Positions 48,801 through 56,989 of a stretch of 61,278 bases of DNA are shown piece by piece. Under the pieces are notes generated by a model. That model was not told the DNA's origin. It searched no databases and was given only the letters and a program-made list of their open reading frames with translations. The stretch's first letter is position 1; each line of letters starts with the position of its first letter. The stretch is from Prasinococcaceae sp. CCMP 1430 (taxonomy: Eukaryota; Prasinodermophyta; Palmophyllophyceae; Prasinococcales; Prasinococcaceae). A program made the position numbers and the translations under genes. Location: the NCBI GenBank assembly GCA_013416795.1, contig RQSC01000020.1:142535-203812 (forward strand), in the 5' to 3' direction.

Positions 48801-50265
48801 CGTGCTCTTCACACCTGCGCGCGACTACCCCACCACCGCTCTGGTGTCGTGCTCAAACGACGGCACGACCTGGAGCAATCCCCCGGTGAGCTCCGTGCAG
48901 GGCGGCGGCTCGTTCACGGTTTTCACGTTCGTGCACGCGGTGCCTGCGGGCATTTTCCACCTGGATAACACCACGGGCCCTTTCGAGGGCACCACAGTAG
49001 TGTCCATCAGCGTGGAGCCACCTGCGTACGGCAATAAGACGGACTGGGTCGATCCTGAGCTCCGCCAGTGGGAGTGGGAAAATGGTACCGAGGCACAACC
49101 CGCGCCCGTAGGCATCCCGCTCGCGAGGTTCCAGCCGAGCGAGCGGCTGCTGTGCATGTTTGGCGACAACGTGGTGCGGGCGAAGTGGCGGACCTACCAG
49201 AAGATTGAATGCACGGCCCCAGCGTACGATCGGAGCGCGCAAATCTCGGGCACGATGTCGTCCACAGTGGATGTTCAGGTGACCAACAACGCATTCCACT
49301 ACGTCAAGGTCGGAGAGTTCACCTACTTCCACGGGAGGCCCACGGTCAGGAACGTGTACACGCTCAACGACGCGGGCTCCTGGAAGGCGCGCGGCACGTT
49401 TGAAGGCAACACGGAGATGTTCATCAATGGCACGGGCTTCTTGCCTTCTGAGCGCCTCACTGCTCGGCTCGTCAAGTTTGTGCCTGAGGGCACCGAGTAC
49501 AAGTACATGAGGTGCTCGTACGACAGCGCAGAGCAGATTCGCTGCATTACGCCGCCGTGGGCACCGAAGAGCATCGAGCCGATGTTCTCCGGAGCATTTG
49601 ATCCGTGCTTCAAGGTCGCCGTCGACGTCTCGAACAATGGCGAAACGATGTGGAGCCTTCCAAGTGAGGAGCGATTTCTGTACGGCGACATCTACGTCTC
49701 TCTCTCAGGCAGCGACCTCTGGGGGGACGGGACTCCCAAATTGCCCTACCGAACGATCTCGCGCGCCATCATGGCCGCGAACAGCAACCCGCGCGCCCAT
49801 TGGGTATTGAGGTCGCGCAGTGGAGACACCGGCATGCTGTCCACGGGCCGCGAGGTGCGTGGCGTGGGCAGAGGCGGCGCTGGTAGGTACATCAACCGCG
49901 ATGTCATTCGACTCACGGATGGCATGTACCGCAACGGGCTGGGCTTCGACGGTCTGGAGCAGAACCTCATGCTCTCGCCGCACGGCAAGTTCATCGATAT
50001 CAAGCCGGTGAATCCAGGGATGGCGTACATCGACTGTGAGGACGACGCCTCCGACGATTGGACGCTGGGCGAGCTGAACGACGACCCCAACGCGCCCGCT
50101 GGTGAGACCAATGGGATCATCACGCTCACGGGCGTGGGTGTCGTGCGCTGCAGGCCCATGAATATCCTGGAGCACCTTGACTCGCACTCGCGCCCCAGCT
50201 GGTACGTCGAGGACGACGACGCTTCGGACTACAACGCGACGTCGAATGCGACTTCGAATCTCTAG
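45823..50265 (+). CDS. Giant secreted beta-helix protein with Cys-rich and IPT/TIG domains (polymorphic-membrane-protein-like)
   Basis: The exons are about 45823-46088 (start not found) and 46274-50265, joined in phase 1 (GTGAGC...CAAG, 185 bp). The first exon has a signal-peptide core (AVALAATAAFAAAVALAAAP) but no in-frame ATG, so an upstream exon is likely. The acceptor CATTACAG at 45822 is a candidate. The body is about 650 residues of right-handed parallel beta-helix with GGAI/GGGV turns (GRGGAVFAAGG, NNTASDTGGAIFAVG), as in chlamydial Pmp repeats. A TNFR-like Cys-rich segment (CGPCAPGQFATGACTA), an IPT/TIG domain (INFIHPRSGPVEGGTLITID) and a second helix start (DIYVSLSGSDLWGDGTPKLP) follow. 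It ends SNATSNATSNL without a membrane anchor. A surface or matrix adhesin role is inferred. Confidence 0.78.
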
Positions 50266-50415
50266 GCTACGGCGAGGGACGGACCTCAAAGTGACGGCAC
50301 CCTGACCCTGCCGTATGGCTTGCATCCGCTCACGACGCAGCGCACGCGCGCGGTGAATCTTGTAAATACTGTACGCTACTTCAGACAGCGGCCCCTCTGG
50401 CGCGGCTGTATGCGC

Positions 50416-51538
50416 TCAGAGCTCCGACGCCGGCGTCGGCTTGGGCACGTAGATACCCTCCGTGGCCTTCCAATTCGAGTCGACCGAGTGCCCGCGCGAA
50501 CCCACCACCTCGAGTTGGCCTGAAATAGGCCGGCCGAAGCGGCGGCTGGTCATGGAGAGGTACGCATTCGTGGCCACGTGCTGAATGTGCACCTTGCTCT
50601 CCTGCTTCCACTTCGAGTTGGGGTCCATCACGAGGCGCCATACGTCGTTGGCGTCGCTGCGGAGGCGCATTCGCGCGACGAGCCGGCGTGTTGGTTGGCG
50701 AACGGTGCGCGAGCGAGTCAGAGCGCGCGCTCCCGCTGCAGGATCTGCAACGATGGCGCAAACACGCATCGAGGTGCAGGTGGGCGAGAGCGGGCGGCCG
50801 CGGAGGTCGCGCGCACCTGTTGTCGTGGTCGCCGTGACAGCTGACCTCCTGCTGGTTTGAGAGCGGGCTCTGGAAGTTGTGGGAGTGAAGCCACTTCTTG
50901 CTCGAGGCGTGCATGAGGCGGAACTCGCTGTTGTGCGTGAGCGGCTCGCCACTCTCGATGGAACTGCGCGCATCGGCGAGAGCGCGCGGGCGCCGATGGG
51001 TGCGTTGCGGTGGGGCGGGGCGTCGGGTTTGCGGATTAGGTGAGGCGTTGCGTAGGGGAGCAGGACGACAGAGCGCAAAAGCGGGGCCGGAAACGGGGGC
51101 AAGTGGGTGGGTGGGTGGGCGGGTCAGCGAGGCAGCATGCGCCGCGCGGTTGCGCTGCGCAGCCACCACCACAGGGGCAGCGCAGCGAGCACCGGCCCTC
51201 GTGAGCCGCGGATCAGCTGTTCAACACGTCCGCGACCAAAGTGCAGATTGGCGCGCGTCGGCCGCCGCTCACCTCCCCTCGACGGGCTTGATCATCCAGA
51301 GGTCCTCCTCGTCGCCTTCGTTGGCCGTGCCTGTCACGCTCTGCTGGCCGCTACCCGACCCGTACGAGATCTCGTGCGAGTGCAGGTTGAAGGCGTGCTG
51401 CGTGGAGGCGAGCTTGACGGCCGAGCCGTAGGTGACCAGGTGCCTTTCGAGCGCCGCGGCGGGCGAGGCCGCGGCGGCCACGAGCAGCGCCGCGACGGCC
51501 CCTGCAGCTGCCACTGCCCGCGCCGCCAGTCCCGCCAT
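50416..51538 (-). CDS. SDF2: SDF2-like secreted MIR-domain protein (ER)
   Basis: The three exons 51273-51538, 50817-50963 and 50416-50656 (minus strand), with both junctions in phase 2 (GTGAGC...CGCAG and GTGCGC...CGCAG), give 217 residues, the family's usual size. MAGLAARAVAAAGAVAALLV and an Ala-rich run form the signal peptide. Three MIR motifs follow: VTYGSAVKLASTQHAFNLHS; HNSEFRLMHASSKKWLHSHN; KVHIQHVATNAYLSMTS. Junctions rebuild KPVEGSSIESGEPL and CHGDHDNSDANDVWRLVMD. SDF2 works with ERdj3/BiP in ER quality control. No C-terminal HDEL is seen (it ends TPASEL). It is convergent with the beta-helix gene, 150 bp away. Confidence 0.93.
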
Positions 51539-51949
51539 CGCGCGCCCTGCCTGCCGCCCCGCCCAGCGCCAGCAGTGGCACCGCCCCGCAGACGCTCGCT
51601 CGCGCGCGCGCGCGATCGGCGCATGCCCGAGCCGAGGCCGGGGCGAGTCGGGCGGCAAGGCTTCGAATTGCTCGCCCGTGGTGAATTATTCTCAATTTAT
51701 TGATTGTCTATCACCACAGCTCTTTTTTATGAGGGCTTTGGCGAGGCGGATGGGGATGGAAAAGATCGGCGAGGCGGTGCGCGCTGAGTCACCGGCGCAC
51801 AGCAGCGCGGAGGGAGGGAGGGGGAAGGGGCGGGGAAGGGGGCGGGGGGCACACCCGGGTGCGAGCGCGCAGAAGCGTGAGTGAGGGCTGGTGGTCTGGC
51901 GGGTGTGGGGGTGCGCGGGGTGCGCGGGGTGCGCGGGCGATCGTCTCCG
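51539..51949. promoter_or_regulatory. Divergent promoter region, SDF2 / GMC oxidoreductase
   Basis: This 411-bp region has a clear AT-rich core at 51680-51730 (AATTATTCTCAATTTATTG) flanked by GC-rich DNA and a GGGTGCGC repeat near 51900. It is the best-defined candidate promoter core among the divergent spacers. Confidence 0.45.
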
Positions 51950-53887
51950 ATGGTTCGCTCGCTGGGCGGGAGGCTCGCGCTGCTGCTCGCGGCGGCCGCG
52001 GCCGCGCTCGCCGCGTACACGGCCGCGCCGCACCGCAGCGCGCGCGCCGGCGCAGCGAGGCGCGCTGCCAGCCTCGAGTGGGACGTGGTCGTGGTCGGGG
52101 GCGGCTCGGCGGGGGCGGTCGTGGCGTCAAGGCTCAGCGCCGACCCCAGCCTGCGCGTGCTGCTGCTGGAGGCCGGCGGCGAGCTCGAGCCCAACTGGAT
52201 GACCAGGGTGCCGCTGGTGAGCGCTTTGCTGCAGCACTCCCGCATCGACTGGGCGTTTGACACGGTGCCGCAGGAGCACAGCTCTCGCGGCCTCAAACGG
52301 AATGTGTCGCAGTGGCCGCGCGGCAAGGTGCTGGGAGGGTCGAGCGTGCTGAACTACATGGCGTGGGTGCGCGGAGCGCGCGAGGACTACGAGCGTTGGC
52401 GCGACGAGTTCGGCGCCGAGGGGTGGGGATATGAGGACGTGCTGCCCTTCTTCAGGCGCGCCGAGCGGTGCTACTTTGGGCAGGGCGCGAGCTCTGCTGA
52501 GCGGGAGTTGTCGCCGCTGCGCGGTGCGGACGGCGCGCTGGCGATACGAATGGAGCAGCCGACGCTGCGGGAGGCGTCCAAGCGCTTTCTGCGCGCTTGC
52601 GCGGCCGACGAGCGCATCGGCGCGGTGGACGACTACAACGGCGAGACGATGCTCGGCTCGGGCCACACGCAGTGCAACATCGACGAGGGTGGGCGCCGGC
52701 AGGACACTGCCAGGACGTACCTCCGCAGGGAGCTACGACGAGGGAGGCCCAACCTGCACGTGGTGACGCGAGCGCACGCGGCGCGCGTCGTCTTTGGGAG
52801 GGAAAGCGGCACGGGCGAGCCGGTTGCGAAGGGTGTCGAGTTCATTGCGGATGCGCTCGGCCCCGAGGCGCCGCTTATGGCGCCCCTCGCCGCGGGCGGT
52901 GAGGTCGTGCTGTCGTCCGGCGCCGTCGGCACGCCGCTCATCCTGCAGCGCTCGGGCGTCGGCCCTGCCGATCTGCTCAAGAGCACCGGCATCGATGTCG
53001 TCGTCGCGAACGACAACGTTGGGGCTAACCTGCAGGACCACATCTTCACGCCGCTCGCGGCGGACACAAACGCACTCTCCCTCCACGCCGGAATGATCAA
53101 CCCCGCGACGATCAGCGACTACCTGTCCGAGGGCTCGGGCCCACTGGCGTCCGATTTCATCGAGGTGACCGCCTTCCTGAGCACCGGGGCGCGCCCCGAT
53201 TTGCACGGCGCGCCCGACATCCAGCTCCACTTCGTGCCTGCCCGTGGAGACACGGTGTATTGCAAGGCAATGGGTTTCGGAGAGGAGTGGTGCGACGCCA
53301 TGTGGCGCGCCCAGATGGGGGGCGTGGACTCTTACAACATGCTGCCCACGCTGCTGCACCCGCTGTCCACTGGCCACGTCAACGTGAGCTCCGCCGACCC
53401 TCTCGCACCGCCGCGCATCGACCCCAACTACCTGTCGGACGAGCACGGCACTGACGTGCGCACGCTGAGGGAAGGGCTTAGGATCGTGACTGGGCTCATC
53501 GCAAGCGAGCACTTCCGGGACATCAACGTGGGCCTCACAATGCCGTTCAATTACCCGCAAGCGTTTCGTGAAGAGGTTGGGCTGCCACTGCGCCCCGGCG
53601 ATGAGCCGACATGGCTTCTGCCGAACGCGACAGACGAGGCTTTCTGGGAGGCGTACATCCGCCAGGTTGCGCTCACGGTGTACCACCCGACGAGCACGTG
53701 CGCGATTGGCGCCGCGAATGGCAGCTCGTGCGCGCTGCCGGACATGAGCGTGCGTGGGGTGCGCGGCGTACGCGTGGCCGACGCCAGCGCGATGCCGGCA
53801 ATCACCTCGGGAAATACCAACGCACCGTGCATCATGCTCGGTGAGCGCGCAGCGGAGCTCGTCGCCGCGGCGCTGCGCGCACGGTGA
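51950..53887 (+). CDS. GMC family FAD-dependent oxidoreductase (choline dehydrogenase-like)
   Basis: This 645-residue single-exon flavoprotein starts at an in-frame ATG after an open leader. A hydrophobic N-terminus (LGGRLALLLAAAAAALAAYT) is a signal peptide or anchor. The FAD-binding core is DVVVVGGGSAGAVVASRLSA, then LRVLLLEAGGE. WPRGKVLGGSSVLNYMAWVR is GMC signature 1 and GGEVVLSSGAVGTPLILQRS signature 2. The C-terminal catalytic segment YHPTSTCAIG contains the active-site His, followed by VADASAMPAITSGNTNAPCI. Enzymes of this family oxidise alcohols or choline; fatty-acid photodecarboxylase is a related algal branch, but no feature here singles it out. It is convergent with the TMEM65 gene, 159 bp away. 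Confidence 0.94.
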   Translation: MVRSLGGRLALLLAAAAAALAAYTAAPHRSARAGAARRAASLEWDVVVVGGGSAGAVVASRLSADPSLRVLLLEAGGELEPNWMTRVPLVSALLQHSRIDWAFDTVPQEHSSRGLKRNVSQWPRGKVLGGSSVLNYMAWVRGAREDYERWRDEFGAEGWGYEDVLPFFRRAERCYFGQGASSAERELSPLRGADGALAIRMEQPTLREASKRFLRACAADERIGAVDDYNGETMLGSGHTQCNIDEGGRRQDTARTYLRRELRRGRPNLHVVTRAHAARVVFGRESGTGEPVAKGVEFIADALGPEAPLMAPLAAGGEVVLSSGAVGTPLILQRSGVGPADLLKSTGIDVVVANDNVGANLQDHIFTPLAADTNALSLHAGMINPATISDYLSEGSGPLASDFIEVTAFLSTGARPDLHGAPDIQLHFVPARGDTVYCKAMGFGEEWCDAMWRAQMGGVDSYNMLPTLLHPLSTGHVNVSSADPLAPPRIDPNYLSDEHGTDVRTLREGLRIVTGLIASEHFRDINVGLTMPFNYPQAFREEVGLPLRPGDEPTWLLPNATDEAFWEAYIRQVALTVYHPTSTCAIGAANGSSCALPDMSVRGVRGVRVADASAMPAITSGNTNAPCIMLGERAAELVAAALRAR

Positions 53888-54046
53888 AGCGGCATTCGCG
53901 ACTGTGGCGGCTTCTAGCTAGAGTATAGCTGCGATGTGGGATTTCAAGGTGGAATATCATACAATAGAGATTGCGCGCTGTCGACCGCACGACACGGGTC
54001 CGGCGCGAGCCACGTCTAGCGCCACCGCTGTGCTCGGCGCACGACT

Positions 54047-54304
54047 TCAGCGGAAGCCCGGCACCACCAGCGGCGTCATGCCTAGCACGCACCCGACCAT
54101 CACCCCCGCGGCGCAGCCAAAGGCCTTCGCCTTATTTGCTTGTGCGCTCTCCATCATCTGGGGGGAGATCGGCGGCAGGTGGATGCCGAGCTTTGAGGCG
54201 CCGCGCTCGATGTACTTGGCCTGTTGTGACGTGCGCGCGTGTGCGGCGCAGAACACAGGGTACGGGTCAGGTTGGGTCAATGTTTGGGCGTGCGTGCGCG
54301 TGTA

Positions 54305-54342
<38 letters not shown>

Positions 54343-55187
54343 GGGTATGAGCTGGCGAGCGCGGGGTGCATCACCACGCGCGTTGTGGCGCAGTGATTTT
54401 TTTTGGGGGGGGGGTGATGAGGGGGGAGGGGTATGAGCTGGCGAGCGCGGGGTGCATCACCACGCGCGTTGTGGCGCAGTGCGTTGCCCAGTGCCAACAG
54501 CCGCGCCGCGCGGCGGCGCACCAGCGAGATGCCTAAGACGTCCGAAACCAAGTTGCCCATGGCCGCGGCCCCCATCGTGCTAAGACCCATCGCGACGCCA
54601 AGATGACTCTCGATGATGTCGCCGCTCATGATCATGATCATGTTGTCGCAAAATCCGAAGCCCACGAACGGCACGCTGCTCACGAACGCCAGCGCGCGCA
54701 TCTCGTCCCAGGTGAGGTCGCGCAGGCATGGCTTGCGGCCCCTTACGTTGCCGATACCGTGCGCCGCGTTCCACTCGTCGCGGTCGATCACGCCGTCCTC
54801 GTTTGCGTCGTGCGCCGCGTTCCACTCGTCGCGGTCGATCACGCCGTCCTCGTTTGCGTCAATGGTGTCGAAGTCGCCACTCGCAAACGTCGTGCGGATG
54901 GGCGACGCGGCGCGCAGCCGAGCGCGCAGAGCGTCCGCGGAGCCTCCATCGAGCGCGCGCACGAGCGCGTCAACGTCCTCCGGCGTGCGCACCCGCCTTG
55001 CGAGCTCCCTCATCGCCCTCTGCCCCTCAGAATCCCTCCCCCCCTCCGCGCCCGTCGCGTACCCCCCCGCAAGCCACCCGTGCCGCCCGCCCGCTCCGCC
55101 AGCGGCGGCTGCGCCCGCGCCCCGCCCGCAGCCCGCTCGGTGAGCCCTATCAAACAAAACGCATGCAATCCCCACGCCCGTCGGCAT
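54047..55187 (-). CDS. TMEM65 homologue fused to N-terminal EF-hands
   Basis: The exons are 54522-55187 and 54047-54220 (minus strand), joined in phase 0 across a 301-bp intron (GTGCGC...AACAG), giving 279 residues. The C-terminal half is the TMEM65 domain: FVSSVPFVGFGFCDNMIMIM, GVAMGLSTMGAAAMGNLVSD, VLGISLAKYIERGASKLGIH and GCAAGVMVGCVLGMTPLVV. TMEM65 is a mitochondrial inner-membrane protein linked to Na+/Ca2+ exchange in animals. Before it lies a canonical EF-hand loop, DANEDGVIDRDE, present twice in tandem as a perfect 51-bp repeat. The first ATG (55187) gives an Ala/Gly-rich, Arg-containing leader; a later Met (MRELARRV) is an alternative start. The second EF loop lacks its own entering helix. 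Confidence 0.88.
54305..54341 (+). repeat. Poly-G tract (37 G) in the TMEM65 intron
   Basis: An uninterrupted run of 37 G (poly-C on the coding strand) lies in the intron of the EF-hand/TMEM65 gene. Its length is likely to be unreliable in the assembly. Confidence 0.95.
54345..54481. repeat. Perfect 51-bp direct repeat (54345-54395 and 54431-54481)
   Basis: The two 51-bp copies are identical and are separated by a 35-bp T/G-rich spacer beside the poly-G tract. Both lie in the intron of the EF-hand/TMEM65 gene, close to its donor site. This is a recent duplication or an assembly artefact around the homopolymer. Confidence 0.9.
54759..54860 (-). repeat. Perfect 51-bp tandem repeat encoding two EF-hand loops
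   Basis: Units 54759-54809 and 54810-54860 are identical at every base and encode the 17-residue unit DANEDGVIDRDEWNAAH twice, in frame. Identity at synonymous sites points to a very recent duplication. Confidence 0.95.
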
Positions 55188-56090
55188 TCATACCCAATCA
55201 TTAACAGACGTATTATCCACACACGGGAGACTTATCACTCACCGCTGGAACCCACGTCATTTTGATTTGGAACCCTTAAGTTTTAAGGAATCCATTCTTT
55301 CCATTTATATGTACACTTTCACCAGATTGTGGATTCCATTCGGTGAGATCTTTCGTCGTTGACTTCCGCGGCTTCGCGTGGGATAGATACGTGCACATAC
55401 ATTTCATGGAGAAACGTCGGTTGAGATTTCGATTTGCATTTTCCCGTCGCCGCAGGGCCGCGCGCGCGCGCGCACGCGCGCACGTCGCGCGCATGGAGAG
55501 CCGCCTCAGCTGCGAGAGGGGTGGGTACGTACGTAGCACGGCACAGACGCACACACACGCGTGCGCACACACACACACAGGGTACACACACACCTACACA
55601 CACACGCACACACCTACACACACACACGCACATACACACACACACACACACGCACACACACGCACACGCACACACACGCACACGCACACGCATACGCGCA
55701 CGCACTCGCACGCGTACCTTATCTGGTCGGCCCCGGCGGCGCGATCCCCGCGCGCCCCGCGGATTCGCCCGCGGAATGCGCGCCGGCAGCCTGCGCGCGC
55801 ATGGCAAACGGCGGGTCGAAATGGGGTCGAATTTGGTTCCGGCGAAACGGAGCGGGGGCGGGGCGCGCGCGCGCGCGCGGGCAATGGGGTTCCAAACGCA
55901 TCGAAATATCTTTGGATTCCATTATCTGGTTAGATGTATGTACATGTAATGCGGATAAGGATTCGGTATGAATTGTTGGATTCCGTGTAGTGGGGGGGAT
56001 TGAGGCGCGGATTGCGCCCGCGCGGCCCCGCACGCCACACCGCGCGCGCCAGGCCCGACCCCCCTCCCCCCCCCTACGCCACCCGACGCC
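55188..56090. promoter_or_regulatory. Divergent intergenic region with AT islands and CA microsatellite
   Basis: AT-rich islands at 55190-55440 and 55890-55990 flank a CA/TG microsatellite. The islands hold the motif GGATTCCATT at 55331-55340 and 55914-55923, and GGATTCC at 55978-55984. The open frames that cross the microsatellite (His-Thr repeats) are not genes. Confidence 0.45.
55548..55716. repeat. Interrupted (CA)n microsatellite
   Basis: About 170 bp dominated by CACACA with CTACACA, GCACA and GCGCACG interruptions. All translations are His/Thr or Val/Cys repeats. Confidence 0.95.
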
Positions 56091-56218
56091 ATGGCGTTCG
56101 CCGCGAAGAGCTTCATCGGCTCGGCCGCCCGCGTGGCGGCCACCACCAACGGCGGCAAGACCCGCGCCATGGCCGCCAAGCCCTCGGGCAGCCTCTCCAA
56201 GTTCTACGGTGCGCGAGC
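56091..56218 (+). CDS. Orphan N-terminal exon of an unrecognised protein
   Basis: The ATG at 56091 opens 42 codons with a non-random, targeting-like composition (MAFAAKSFIGSAARVAATTN then GGKTRAMAAKPSGSLSKFYG), rich in Ala, Ser and Lys with few acids. A GTGCGA donor follows. A transit peptide for plastid or mitochondrion would look like this. The following intron would contain a 20-T run (56269-56288). A possible continuation after CGCGCAG near 56489 (AGQMPTRPNSSAPESRPW) has the right phase, but I cannot confirm it. The product is unknown. Confidence 0.35.
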
Positions 56219-56989
56219 GCGCGCGCCGCGCGGCGGCGGGCACGCTCGCGTTATCTGCGTGCGCCCGCTTTTTTTTTTTTTTTTTTTTACGGTCTCCACC
56301 TGCTTTAGCCGCGTGTCGCAGCATCGCCGCCGCCTCGCGCGCCCCGAAATCCCGAACCGACCGACCGCCCCGACCCACAGCGGCGCGGAGCGGCGCGGCA
56401 GAGGCAGAGGCGGAGGCGGAGGCGGCAGCGCGCGCCACCACAGTGGCGCCCCCCCGCGACCCCACCCCCTCCCCCTCCCGTCCCGCGCAGCCGCCGGTCA
56501 GATGCCCACGCGCCCGAACAGCTCCGCGCCCGAGAGTCGCCCGTGGTGTCAGATGATCTCACTCCAAGATGTTTATCTTTTAGAGACCCTCTTCGTGGGA
56601 CCTTACCTAAAAATGCCGATTGCGCTCGGGCGGCGAGTGTTTGAGGCGATTTCATTTCGTTTTGACGCGCTCCCTGCCGTTGGGCTCGCGCTCAAACCCG
56701 AACCCTCGGCGTTCCCCGATCGCGTGTACGAAACATCCGTGCGCGCGCTCGCGCGGCGCTGGTCCAGGCCCGCGGGGGGAGCACGGGAGTGGGGACGTGT
56801 AGCTCTGGCTGGTCGTTGGAGGTGAGTGGGGGGGGAGGTGGGTACCCGCGGGATGTGCGGCACAGCAGCGTGCGGGCCCGCTGCGGGCCACGGCCGGCCG
56901 CGTCGCGTCGCGTGGCGGGCGGCGCGGCAGGGCGGGGCGGGGCAGGGCGCAGCGTAGCGCAGCGCTAAGAAAGTCAGGGGGCCGCTGCG
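56219..56989. other. Region between the orphan exon and the coiled-coil/C1q gene
   Basis: A 20-T tract at 56269-56288 is followed by GGCGGA-type repeats at 56395-56435 and an AT-richer patch at 56535-56665 that suits a promoter. The region 56850-56965 has repeated GGCGGG/GCGGGG. No further gene is supported. Confidence 0.4.

Noticed and set aside
45513-50265. M13 tail and beta-helix protein as one fused gene
   Set aside because: The M13 frame ends in TAA and the last residues match the natural family C-terminus, so it is a separate unit.
55434-55971. His/Thr-repeat proteins across the CA microsatellite
   Set aside because: All three frames simply translate the dinucleotide repeat; there is no other coding evidence.
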